Below, piece by piece: positions 1 through 7,234 of a stretch of DNA of 15,837 nt. The translations under genes and the position numbers were made by a program. The notes beneath the pieces were generated by a model. The model ran no database searches. It saw nothing but the letters and a program-made list of their open reading frames with translations, and was not told where the DNA came from. Within the stretch, counting starts at the first letter, position 1. Every line of letters begins with the position of its first letter. This stretch comes from an uncultured Haemophilus sp. (GTDB lineage: Bacteria; Pseudomonadota; Gammaproteobacteria; Enterobacterales; Pasteurellaceae), in assembly GCF_937976265.1 (NCBI RefSeq), contig NZ_CALJRX010000169.1:1-15837 (forward strand). Reading direction: 5' to 3'.

Positions 1-1
1 C

Positions 2-703
2 ATCCCCCCACTCTCCGTCCAAACCGAAATCGTGCGAATTTTGGACGCATTGACAGCGCTTACCAGCGAGCTTACCAGCGAGCTTACCAGCGAGCTTATA
101 CTACGCCGGAAGCAGTATGAATACTATCGGGAGAAATTGTTAAGTGAAGAAGAACTTGGGAAGGTTGGGTTTGAGTGGAAAACTCTAGATCAAATTTCAG
201 AGAATCTAGATTCTAAACGAAAACCGATTACAAGTGGCTTACGTACTTCAGGTAAAATTCCTTATTATGGTGCTTCAGGCATCGTTGATTATGTAAAAGA
301 TTATATATTTGATGGAGATTTTTTACTTATTTCTGAAGATGGGGCAAATTTATTAGCTAGAAATACGCCTATTGCCTTTAGTGCTTCAGGAAAAATATGG
401 GTGAATAATCATGCTCATATTTTAAAATTTGAAACGTATGAAGAACGTCGATTTATTGAATTCTATTTAAATAAAATAGATTTAACCCCTTATATTTCAG
501 GTGCTGCGCAACCTAAATTAAATAAAAAAAATTTAAATAGTATTAAATTCCCGATTCCTAGCATTCCAGAACAACAACGCATCGTTTCAATCCTCGATAA
601 ATTTGAAACTCTCACCAACTCCATCACTGAAGGCTTGCCTTTAGCAATTGAGCAAAGCCAAAAGCGGTATGAATATTATAGAGAATTGTTACTGAATTTC
701 TAG
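2..703 (+). CDS. hsdS: Type I restriction-modification specificity subunit HsdS, 5'-truncated
   Basis: HsdS is the DNA-recognition subunit of a type I restriction-modification enzyme. It joins two HsdM subunits to make the methylase and further HsdR subunits to make the endonuclease. The reading frame is open from base 2 and reads IPPLSVQTEIVRILDALTAL, the conserved central region, so the GTG at 32 is an internal valine and the true start lies outside the window. Next come three TSEL units, the conserved helix RRKQYEYYREKLL, a second target-recognition domain (about bases 165-560), then IPSIPEQQRIVSILDKF and a second copy of the YEYYREL helix. This is the usual pseudo-symmetric HsdS plan. The recognition domain is visibly more AT-rich than the flanking conserved parts, as expected if such domains are exchanged by recombination. 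hsdR follows 42 bases later in the same direction. The target sequence cannot be read from the protein. Confidence 0.95.
   Translation: MPPLSVQTEIVRILDALTALTSELTSELTSELILRRKQYEYYREKLLSEEELGKVGFEWKTLDQISENLDSKRKPITSGLRTSGKIPYYGASGIVDYVKDYIFDGDFLLISEDGANLLARNTPIAFSASGKIWVNNHAHILKFETYEERRFIEFYLNKIDLTPYISGAAQPKLNKKNLNSIKFPIPSIPEQQRIVSILDKFETLTNSITEGLPLAIEQSQKRYEYYRELLLNF
61..96 (+). repeat. Three tandem 12-bp repeats encoding TSEL in hsdS
   Basis: The unit TACCAGCGAGCT occurs three times in perfect tandem, directly after a degenerate copy (TGACAGCGCT, 51-60) that encodes TAL. Each unit adds four residues (TSEL), so changing the copy number keeps the reading frame. In EcoR124I and EcoR124II, two versus three TAEL units at the same place set a 6- versus 7-base gap in the DNA target. 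By analogy this allele is the three-unit form. Confidence 0.95.
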
Positions 704-734
704 TAACCAGTAGGGCAGAAAAAGAATCAATTAT

Positions 735-740
735 AAGGAA
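735..740 (+). promoter_or_regulatory. Ribosome binding site of hsdR
   Basis: AAGGAA lies five bases before the ATG at 746. It supports that start. No promoter is evident in the short hsdS-hsdR gap, which fits one operon. Confidence 0.7.
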
Positions 741-745
741 CCTTT

Positions 746-3700
746 ATGACCCAATACAAAACCATCGCCGAATCCAATAATTTTATCGTTTTAGATCAAT
801 ATAATAAATTTGTGGAAGAGCCTAATGCCGGTTATCAAACGGAAGGGAGCCTTGAGCGTGAGTTTATTCGTGATTTACAGGCGCAAGGCTATGAGTATTT
901 ACAAGGACTTAATAATCACGATGAACTGATTAAAAACTTACGGGTTCAATTACAGCGCTTGAATAATGTGGTTTTCTCTGATGCGGAATGGCGACGTTTT
1001 TTAGAGGAGTATTTGGATAAACCGAGCGATAGTCTGATTGAGAAAACCCGTAAAATTCATGATGACTATATTTATGATTTTGTGTTTGATGATGGACACA
1101 TTCAGAATATTTATCTGCTCGATAAGAAAAATCTTGCCAATAATGCCCTGCAAGTTATCAATCAATTTGAACAAACCGGCAGCTATGACAATCGTTATGA
1201 TGTGACAATTTTGGTGAATGGTTTACCGCTTGTGCACATCGAACTAAAAAAACGTGGCGTGGCTATTCGTGAAGCCTTTAATCAAATTCATCGTTACAGC
1301 AAAGAAAGCTTCAATAAAGAAAATTCTCTCTTTAAATATATTCAGATTTTTGTCATTTCTAATGGCACGGATACTCGCTATTTTGCCAACACTACCAAAC
1401 GCGATAAGAACAGCTACGACTTCACAATGAATTGGGCAACGGCAAAAAATACTCTAATTAAAGATTTAAAGGATTTTACGAAGACATTCTTGGAAAAAAC
1501 TACTCTGCTCAATGTGTTGGTAAATTACTGCGTGTTTGATGTTTCTGATACCCTATTGATTATGCGCCCGTATCAAATTGCCGCCACCGAGCGTATTTTA
1601 TGGAAAATTAAAAGCTCATATCAGGCGAAAAATTGGAGCAATAAAGAAAGTGGCGGTTATATTTGGCACACTACAGGCTCAGGCAAAACGCTCACCAGCT
1701 TTAAAGCCGCACGCCTTGCAACGGAATTAGACTTTATTGAAAAAGTATTCTTCGTTGTAGATAGAAAGGATTTGGACTATCAAACCATGAAAGAATACCA
1801 ACGCTTTTCACCGGATAGCGTGAATGGTTCGGAAAGTACGGCGGGGCTAAAACGCAATATCGAAAAAGACGACAATAAGATCATTGTTACCACCATTCAA
1901 AAACTCAATAACCTGATGAAATCGGAAGATAAATTACCGATTTACGATAAACAGGTCGTTTTTATCTTTGATGAATGCCATCGTTCTCAATTTGGTGAGG
2001 CACAAAAAAATCTAACGAGAAAATTTAAAAAATACTATCAATTTGGTTTTACCGGTACACCTATTTTTCCAACTAACGCATTAGGTGCTGAAACTACAGC
2101 CAGTGTTTTTGGCATTGAACTCCACTCTTACATTATCACCGATGCGATTCGTGATGAAAAAGTGCTGAAATTTAAAGTGGATTACAATGATGTTCGCCCG
2201 CAATTTAAGAGTATTGAAACCGAAAAAAATCTTGAAAAACTGACCGCACTTGAGAAGAAACAAGCCTTTTTACAACCTAAACGTATTGAGCAAATTGCCC
2301 AATATGTTTTAGATAATTTTAAACAAAAGACCCATCGTTTTAATGCGGGTAATAATGGCTTTAATGCCATGTTTGCGGTAAGTAGCGTGGATGCAGCCAA
2401 AGCTTATTATCAAACGTTTAAACAGTTACAAAGTGCGGTCAAAAATCCACTTAAAATTGCAACAATCTTTTCGTTTGCCGCGAATGAAGAGCAAGATGCG
2501 ATTGGCGATATTGTCGATGAAAGTTTTGAAGTGGAAGCGATGAACTCCTCGGCTAAGGAATTTTTAAAATCTGCTATTGATGATTACAACGGCTATTTTG
2601 CCACCAATTATGATGTGGATGCGAAATCGTTCCAAAACTACTATCGTGATCTCGCCAAACGCGTCAAAAACAAAGAAGTGGATTTACTGATTGTCGTTGG
2701 AATGTTTTTAACCGGTTTTGATGCGCCAACCTTAAATACGTTATTTGTAGATAAAAACTTACGTTATCATGGTTTGATTCAAGCTTATTCTCGTACAAAC
2801 CGTATTTACAACAGCACCAAAAGTTTTGGCAATATCGTCACTTTCCGTGATTTGGAACAAGATACCATTGATGCGATTACCCTTTTCGGTAAATCCAATA
2901 CGCGCAATGTCGTTTTGGAAAAAAGTTACCAAGAATATATGGAAGGCTTTACCGATGCGGGTGTTGCCCGTCGTGGGTATCTAGAGGTTATTGCTGAGTT
3001 GCAAGAACGCTTCCCTGATCCAGATGAAATTCAAACGGAAAAAGACAAGAAAGACTTTGTAAAATTATTTGGTGAATATTTGCGGGTTGAAAATATTCTG
3101 CAAAACTATGATGAGTTCGCTGCTTTACAAGCATTTCAATCGCTTGATACCAGCGATGCAAAAGCCGTTGAAGCCTTTAAAGAAAAATATTATTTAACAG
3201 ATGAAGCTTTTTCTGAAATGCAACCTATTGATATGCCAAGCGAACGCAGAATTCAAAATTACCGTTCGACTTACAACGATATTCGGGATTGGCTCCGTCG
3301 TCAAAAAGATGGCGAGGAAAAAGCAAAATCGACCATTGATTGGGACGATGTGGTGTTTGAAGTGGATTTATTAAAATCCCAAGAAATCAATCTAGATTAC
3401 ATCTTAGAATTGATTTTTGAACACAACAAAAAAATGAAAAATAAAGCTGAGCTGATTGATGAAATTCGAACCACAATCCGAGCGAGCCTAGGTAATCGCG
3501 CCAAAGAAAGTTTGATCGTAGATTTTATCAATCAAACGGACTTAGATAGCATAGTCGATAAAGCCGGTATTATTGAATCCTTCTTCCAATTTGCTCAAAA
3601 AGAGCAACAGAAGGAAGCTGACGAATTAATTAGCAGTGAAGGCCTGAATATTGACGCCGCGAAGCGTTATATTAACGTGTCCTTAAAACGCGGATATGCC

Positions 3701-3841
3701 AGCGAACAAGGTACGGATTTAAATGATGCTCTACCGAAAATGAGTCCGCTTAATCCGCAATATCTCACGAAAAAACAAAGCATTTTCCAAAAGATCGTTG
3801 CCTTTGTTGAGAAGTTTGTTGGGATTGGTGGCGAGGTTTAA
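746..3841 (+). CDS. hsdR: Type I restriction endonuclease subunit HsdR (EcoR124-like)
   Basis: HsdR is the motor and nuclease subunit: it binds the HsdM2-HsdS complex at unmethylated targets, pulls DNA using ATP and cuts at a distance. The N-terminal nuclease domain (about 1-250) carries the PD-(D/E)XK residues D152, E166 and K168 (within HIELKKRG), one residue away from the D151/E165/K167 known for EcoR124I. The superfamily 2 motor follows: Walker A TTGSGKT at 309-315, the DECH box at 409-412, GFTGTP at about 434-439, VGMFLTGFD at about 651-659 and motif VI AYSRTNRI at 680-687. The last ~250 residues are a helical domain that contacts HsdM. At 1031 residues it is full length (EcoR124I HsdR is about 1038). 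All catalytic motifs are intact, so it should be active. The gene carries two uptake sequences, so it is not a very recent arrival from a distant donor. Confidence 0.97.
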   Translation: MTQYKTIAESNNFIVLDQYNKFVEEPNAGYQTEGSLEREFIRDLQAQGYEYLQGLNNHDELIKNLRVQLQRLNNVVFSDAEWRRFLEEYLDKPSDSLIEKTRKIHDDYIYDFVFDDGHIQNIYLLDKKNLANNALQVINQFEQTGSYDNRYDVTILVNGLPLVHIELKKRGVAIREAFNQIHRYSKESFNKENSLFKYIQIFVISNGTDTRYFANTTKRDKNSYDFTMNWATAKNTLIKDLKDFTKTFLEKTTLLNVLVNYCVFDVSDTLLIMRPYQIAATERILWKIKSSYQAKNWSNKESGGYIWHTTGSGKTLTSFKAARLATELDFIEKVFFVVDRKDLDYQTMKEYQRFSPDSVNGSESTAGLKRNIEKDDNKIIVTTIQKLNNLMKSEDKLPIYDKQVVFIFDECHRSQFGEAQKNLTRKFKKYYQFGFTGTPIFPTNALGAETTASVFGIELHSYIITDAIRDEKVLKFKVDYNDVRPQFKSIETEKNLEKLTALEKKQAFLQPKRIEQIAQYVLDNFKQKTHRFNAGNNGFNAMFAVSSVDAAKAYYQTFKQLQSAVKNPLKIATIFSFAANEEQDAIGDIVDESFEVEAMNSSAKEFLKSAIDDYNGYFATNYDVDAKSFQNYYRDLAKRVKNKEVDLLIVVGMFLTGFDAPTLNTLFVDKNLRYHGLIQAYSRTNRIYNSTKSFGNIVTFRDLEQDTIDAITLFGKSNTRNVVLEKSYQEYMEGFTDAGVARRGYLEVIAELQERFPDPDEIQTEKDKKDFVKLFGEYLRVENILQNYDEFAALQAFQSLDTSDAKAVEAFKEKYYLTDEAFSEMQPIDMPSERRIQNYRSTYNDIRDWLRRQKDGEEKAKSTIDWDDVVFEVDLLKSQEINLDYILELIFEHNKKMKNKAELIDEIRTTIRASLGNRAKESLIVDFINQTDLDSIVDKAGIIESFFQFAQKEQQKEADELISSEGLNIDAAKRYINVSLKRGYASEQGTDLNDALPKMSPLNPQYLTKKQSIFQKIVAFVEKFVGIGGEV
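2243..2251 (-). repeat. DNA uptake sequence core
   Basis: A perfect core on the minus strand inside hsdR, followed in its own orientation by the T-rich tracts typical of the H. influenzae uptake sequence. Confidence 0.85.
2431..2439 (+). repeat. DNA uptake sequence core
   Basis: A perfect AAGTGCGGT inside hsdR, followed by AAAAAT and then AAAATT at the spacing of the extended H. influenzae consensus. It is in opposite orientation to the core at 2243-2251. Confidence 0.9.
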
Positions 3842-3866
3842 AAACTTAAACCGACTATATAGAATT

Positions 3867-3904
3867 AAAAAGGTGCAATCTATTGATTACACCTTTTTAT
3901 TTTG
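3867..3904. terminator. Bidirectional terminator between hsdR and ychN
   Basis: A 14-bp stem with one mismatch (3867-3880 with 3885-3898) surrounds a TATT loop. The outer arms are A-rich then T-rich, so either strand ends in a U run. It lies between the convergent hsdR and ychN genes and can serve both. Confidence 0.85.
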
Positions 3905-3920
3905 TCAGTTTTATCAGAAA

Positions 3921-4277
3921 TTAGAACGTTAAAACTTTATCCGCCCATAATGTCCATTCTGAAACATCATCTAAAGTACCAAGGGTCACGCCGTCAATTA
4001 ATTTAGCATCTAATAAACCACGTGCTTTTACGCAGCTGGTGCATAATTTAACTTCAGCACCTTGTGCGACTAAGATGTCGATAAGCTGCTGAACGTTTGA
4101 GCCTTCATTTGGGTTTTGACCCGCAATACCGCTTAAAATAGAATCCGAAAAAGCAAACACTTTAATGTTTACTTCTTTGCCGTGATCTTCTTGTAGATTA
4201 ATAGCAAAACGTAATGCATTAAAGGTTTTTTCACCACCGTATGGTGAATCATTAACGATAAATAAAAGATTTTGCAT
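3921..4277 (-). CDS. ychN: DsrE/DsrF-like family protein YchN
   Basis: This is a small cytoplasmic DsrE-fold protein, close to E. coli YchN in length (118 against 117 residues) and in several blocks: the SPYGGEKTFNALR region, GQNPNEG, and the C-terminal WTLWADKVLTF. Two cysteines form a CTSC motif at C79-C82, at the position where this fold carries reactive cysteines. Related proteins (TusBCD, DsrEFH) handle sulfur transfer, but YchN's own role is not established and no sulfur-relay partner lies nearby. A clear AAGGAG precedes the ATG. The leader has two small features: a perfect inverted repeat at 4309-4330, and a weak 5-bp pairing (4274-4278 with 4294-4298) that would place the start codon in a stem and the ribosome site in its loop. 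It lies 60 bases after adeP. Confidence 0.9.
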   Translation of the reverse strand: MQNLLFIVNDSPYGGEKTFNALRFAINLQEDHGKEVNIKVFAFSDSILSGIAGQNPNEGSNVQQLIDILVAQGAEVKLCTSCVKARGLLDAKLIDGVTLGTLDDVSEWTLWADKVLTF

Positions 4278-4308
4278 GTTGCACTCCTTGTTGCATGCGA
4301 TAAAAATG

Positions 4309-4330
4309 AAGGCGTAATAAATTACGCCTT
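4309..4330 (-). terminator. Intercistronic hairpin between adeP and ychN
   Basis: AAGGCGTAAT and ATTACGCCTT form a perfect 10-bp inverted repeat around two bases; in practice about 9 bp with a 4-base loop. On the minus strand it is followed by CATTTTTATC, a modest T tract. It can be a weak terminator after adeP or a stabilising hairpin. It sits only 31 bases before ychN, so full termination would leave little room for a ychN promoter. Confidence 0.6.
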
Positions 4331-4337
4331 TATGAAA

Positions 4338-5645
4338 TCAGCCAACCCAAATGAACTTGGCTACAAACAATAAAGACACCACCCACACTGGGGCATTAAT
4401 CTCACGTATTCTACCCGTACCTACCTTCATGACACAATAACTAATAAAGCCAAATGCGATACCTTCAGTAATTGAATAAGTAAATGGCATCATCGCTGCA
4501 GTGATAAAAGCAGGGGTGGCTTCGGTTAAATCATCCCAGTGTACACGAATAAGACTAGATGCCATTAAAATCCCTACATACACCAATGCCCCTGCGGTTG
4601 CATAAGCCGGCACTACACTAGCTAGTGGTGAAAAGAAAATAGTGAGCAAGAATAAAACACCGACTGTTACTGCTGTTAAACCTGTTCTACCACCGACAGA
4701 AACGCCTGCACCACTTTCAATATAGGTACTGATAGCAGATGTGCCGATATAAGAACCTACTACCGCACTCACGCTATCCACATAAAGGGCTTGTTTCATT
4801 TTCGGGAAACGACCTTTTTCATCGCTGAAACCGGCTTTATCAGTCACACCTAATAACGTGCCTGATGAGTCAAATAGGTTTACTAATAAGAAGGAGAAAA
4901 TAATGCCGAGCAAAGCCGTATCTAAAGCACCCGCAATATCCACTTTACCGACAACCGCACCTAAGCTTGGTGGCATCGAAACAATGCCGTGGAAAGTCAC
5001 TTGGTCATCAATTAAAAGCGCTAAACCTGTCACTACTGCAATAGAAATTAATACACCGGAAAAAATATTGCGGGCGGCTAAGACCACGATAATGAAAAAG
5101 CCTAATACACCAAGCAAGACTTTCGGATCATGTAAATTGCCTAATGCCACTAAGGTTGCTGGATTGGCTACAACCAATCCCATATTTTTAAAGCCAATTA
5201 AGGCAATAAAAAAGCCGATACCTGCACCAATTCCCACGCGCAATGAAAGCGGAATCGAAGCCATTAACCAATAACGGATTTGGAATAAGGTGAGAACAAA
5301 TAAACCAATCGAGCCCCAGAAAATGGTGCCCATGCCCACTTCCCAAGAATAACCAAGCTTACCAACGACTACATAAGCAAAGAAGGCATTGAGTCCCATC
5401 GCAGGCGCAAGGGCGATAGGTAAATTACTGAATAATCCCATCGCAATGGTACCTAGCGCGGCAATTAAACAAGTGGTCACGAAAACAACTTGTTTATCCA
5501 TTCCTGCATCACCTAATACGGATGGGTTCACAAACACGATGTACACCATGGTAAAGAAGGTGGTAATACCGGCAATAATTTCGGTTTTGGTTGTACTGCC
5601 CTTTTCTTTAATGGAAAAAAGGCGTTCAAGTAAAGATTGTTGCAT
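4338..5645 (-). CDS. adeP: NCS2 (AzgA-type) purine permease, AdeP-like
   Basis: This inner-membrane nucleobase permease probably carries adenine into the cell by proton symport. The 435-residue protein is almost wholly hydrophobic segments, consistent with the 14-helix NCS2 fold. It matches the E. coli AdeP/YicO subgroup closely: the N-terminal motif TEIIAGITTFFTMVYIVFVNP, ALAPAMGLNAFF in an early helix, NLFDSSGTLLGVTDKAG in the substrate-site region, and SVGGRTGLTAV followed by SPLASVVPAYATAGALVY. The ATG at 5645 has a strong AAGGGGGA before it. The gene starts only 19 bases after the usg stop, which suggests co-transcription with usg. The subfamily is clear; adenine rather than hypoxanthine or guanine is inferred from overall likeness to AdeP. 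Confidence 0.92.
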   Translation of the reverse strand: MQQSLLERLFSIKEKGSTTKTEIIAGITTFFTMVYIVFVNPSVLGDAGMDKQVVFVTTCLIAALGTIAMGLFSNLPIALAPAMGLNAFFAYVVVGKLGYSWEVGMGTIFWGSIGLFVLTLFQIRYWLMASIPLSLRVGIGAGIGFFIALIGFKNMGLVVANPATLVALGNLHDPKVLLGVLGFFIIVVLAARNIFSGVLISIAVVTGLALLIDDQVTFHGIVSMPPSLGAVVGKVDIAGALDTALLGIIFSFLLVNLFDSSGTLLGVTDKAGFSDEKGRFPKMKQALYVDSVSAVVGSYIGTSAISTYIESGAGVSVGGRTGLTAVTVGVLFLLTIFFSPLASVVPAYATAGALVYVGILMASSLIRVHWDDLTEATPAFITAAMMPFTYSITEGIAFGFISYCVMKVGTGRIREINAPVWVVSLLFVAKFIWVG

Positions 5646-5664
5646 TGTTTCCCCCTTAACTTAA

Positions 5665-6618
5665 TTAATAACCTTGGTGATAAATCGACTCAAGTAATTT
5701 CACACCTAACAAGGCAATATTGAAACGTTGCTCATCAGCTACCGTCCAAAATTCGATACCATTTTCAACCGCACTTTGTTGGCTGATATGCAATTTTACG
5801 CTTTCTTCACCATTTTCGTTTTCACCGTTAATCACGGGCGTAATAAGGCTATCGTGTAATTCAATCAATTCGCTTTGTTGTGGTTGGTAATCAAATTCAT
5901 AATCTGAAAGTGCGGTCACTTTTTGTGCCATGCCGTAGAAGACAGGCACTTGAATTTGATGGAAAATCACATTGTCTAACTGTGGGAAGATTTTTTGTAA
6001 TTGCAGATTTAAATTTGCCGCTTGTTGTGGAAACACATCAAAGGCAAAACGAGTTTCACCTTCTTCTAATGGCATACCATTCAGTAAACGAGCGGTTTGT
6101 CCAGCAAGTTTATTCACAGTTTCACCATCTGTATAAGAAGCCGGTAAAAGTGACGTTGCAAAGACTTGAGTTAAATTTGTTTGTTGAACGATTGGTAATA
6201 GAGATAAAGCTAATTGACTCACTTGCGGATCGGGTAAACTCACAATGTTACGTTGTCTTAATTCAGTCAGATTTTCTTCATTGATTGTTGGGACAACAAC
6301 AGGAACATCAGATAATGCAGAGCAAATCCCTTTTAAATCAATCACCACACAGCCACTTTCTGCGGCTTGAGCTAATAAGGGGGCTTGGTCAATTTGGCCT
6401 GCGAAGAAAAGATAATTAACGCTATCCCACTCAATCTCATCAGTGGCTAATTGAGCAACGGCTTTATTGCGAAAACGCACCGCTTGCTCTTCTTCAAAAG
6501 GATAAATTTCTACAATTGAAACCTTGCCTACATCTAGCTCACTTTGTTCAAGGGCTTCGGCAATTTTTTCACATAGATCAAATTCTGCTGCAATAGCAAT
6601 ATTTAGGCTTGCGTCCAT
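5665..6618 (-). CDS. usg: USG-1-like protein, aspartate-semialdehyde dehydrogenase homologue without catalytic residues
   Basis: The protein (317 residues) is a homologue of E. coli Usg, itself a relative of aspartate-semialdehyde dehydrogenase. Recognisable blocks are SGCVVIDLKG (88-97), VPVVVPTINEENL (105-117), LAGQTARLLNG (171-181), QVPVFYGMAQ (223-232) and FWTVADEQRFN near the C-terminus. By my alignment from memory the dehydrogenase cysteine corresponds to P131, the general-base histidine to M230, and the glycine-rich nucleotide loop near residue 10 is replaced by AAEFDLC. It is therefore unlikely to be a dehydrogenase; the role of Usg is unknown. The ATG at 6618 has GGAGAG before it. 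It is the first gene of the minus-strand usg-adeP unit and is divergent from ybaK across 76 bases. Confidence 0.88.
   Translation of the reverse strand: MDASLNIAIAAEFDLCEKIAEALEQSELDVGKVSIVEIYPFEEEQAVRFRNKAVAQLATDEIEWDSVNYLFFAGQIDQAPLLAQAAESGCVVIDLKGICSALSDVPVVVPTINEENLTELRQRNIVSLPDPQVSQLALSLLPIVQQTNLTQVFATSLLPASYTDGETVNKLAGQTARLLNGMPLEEGETRFAFDVFPQQAANLNLQLQKIFPQLDNVIFHQIQVPVFYGMAQKVTALSDYEFDYQPQQSELIELHDSLITPVINGENENGEESVKLHISQQSAVENGIEFWTVADEQRFNIALLGVKLLESIYHQGY
5768..5776 (-). repeat. DNA uptake sequence core
   Basis: A perfect minus-strand core in usg, followed in its orientation by GAAAAT and GAATTT, matching the extended consensus. Confidence 0.9.
5908..5916 (+). repeat. DNA uptake sequence core
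   Basis: A perfect plus-strand core in usg; the following tract is only partly AT-rich. It is opposed to the core at 5768-5776, 131 bases away. Confidence 0.8.
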
Positions 6619-6694
6619 TTTTCTCTCCGCTGTAAAATGTTCTGAACCGATTCATTCTACAGAAAAAAGACGCATAAATACATAAGGAAATCAG

Positions 6695-7174
6695 ATGACA
6701 CCGGCAATTGATTTACTCAAGAAAAATAAAATTCCTTTTACTCTCCATACCTATGATCATGACCCTAACAATACGCATTTTGGCGATGAAGCCGCTGAAA
6801 AACTTGGGCTTGATCCGCACCAATCTTTTAAAACACTTTTAGTCGCTGAAAATGGTGATCAGAAAAAATTAGCGTGTTTTGTACTTTCCACGGCAAATAT
6901 GTTGAATTTGAAGAAAGCGGCAAAATCAATTGGTGTCAAAAAAGTGGAAATGGCTGATAAAGATGCGGCACAAAAAAGCACAGGATATTTAGTCGGTGGC
7001 ATTAGTCCATTAGGTCAAAAGAAACGTGTAAAAACAGTGATAAATTCGACCGCACTTGAGTTTGATACGATTTTTGTTTCTGGTGGAAAACGCGGATTAA
7101 GTGTCGAATTAGCGCCTCAAGATTTGGCTAAATTACTGAATGCCGAATTTGTCGATATCATTGACGAAGAATAG
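6695..7174 (+). CDS. ybaK: Cys-tRNA(Pro)/Cys-tRNA(Cys) deacylase YbaK
   Basis: YbaK hydrolyses cysteine from tRNA(Pro) mischarged by prolyl-tRNA synthetase, so it is a trans-editing factor in the cytoplasm. The 159-residue protein is the usual full length. It contains SFKTLLV with K46, the essential lysine of the family, followed by the conserved stretch VLSTANMLNLKKAAK, then VGGISPLGQKK and the C-terminal VSGGKRGLSVEL, which form the YbaK/ProX substrate pocket. The H. influenzae orthologue is the structurally known member, and this protein looks very close to it. TAAGGAAA before the ATG at 6695 supports the start. It stands alone, divergent from usg and convergent with fabA, with a terminator directly after it. 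The gene holds one uptake sequence. Confidence 0.96.
   Translation: MTPAIDLLKKNKIPFTLHTYDHDPNNTHFGDEAAEKLGLDPHQSFKTLLVAENGDQKKLACFVLSTANMLNLKKAAKSIGVKKVEMADKDAAQKSTGYLVGGISPLGQKKRVKTVINSTALEFDTIFVSGGKRGLSVELAPQDLAKLLNAEFVDIIDEE
7049..7057 (-). repeat. DNA uptake sequence core
   Basis: A perfect minus-strand core in ybaK, followed by GAATTT and GTTTTT at the extended-consensus spacing. Confidence 0.9.
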
Positions 7175-7183
7175 AAAAAGAAA

Positions 7184-7212
7184 AGCCCGAATGAATCGGG
7201 CTATTATTTTTA
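7184..7212. terminator. Bidirectional terminator between ybaK and fabA
   Basis: AGCCCGA (7184-7190) pairs with TCGGGCT (7196-7202) around ATGAA, followed by a T-rich tail on the plus strand. The minus strand has TTTTCTTTTTC after the same stem. It serves both convergent genes. Confidence 0.85.
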
Positions 7213-7234
7213 TATGATGTTGTGTTTATTTGAA

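Noticed and set aside
51..96. On/off phase-variation tract by frameshift
   Set aside because: The unit is 12 bases, a multiple of three, so copy changes keep the frame; only spacing can vary.
32..703. GTG at 32 as the start of a short independent HsdS
   Set aside because: The frame is open to the window edge and the upstream codons read the conserved IPPLSVQTEIV, so the gene is cut by the window and not truncated in nature.
1..3904. A new defence island around the restriction genes
   Set aside because: After hsdR the genes are household ones (ychN, adeP, usg). Only hsdS and hsdR are defence genes here; anything upstream is not visible.
3921..4277. ychN as part of a sulfur-relay (Tus/Dsr) operon
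   Set aside because: No tusB/C/D/E-like neighbour is present; only the DsrE fold and CTSC motif support a sulfur link.
4858..5274. Plus-strand open frame of 138 codons inside adeP
   Set aside because: It is antisense to a clear permease, has no family resemblance and no ribosome site. The same holds for the frames at 5389-5664 and 5880-6284.
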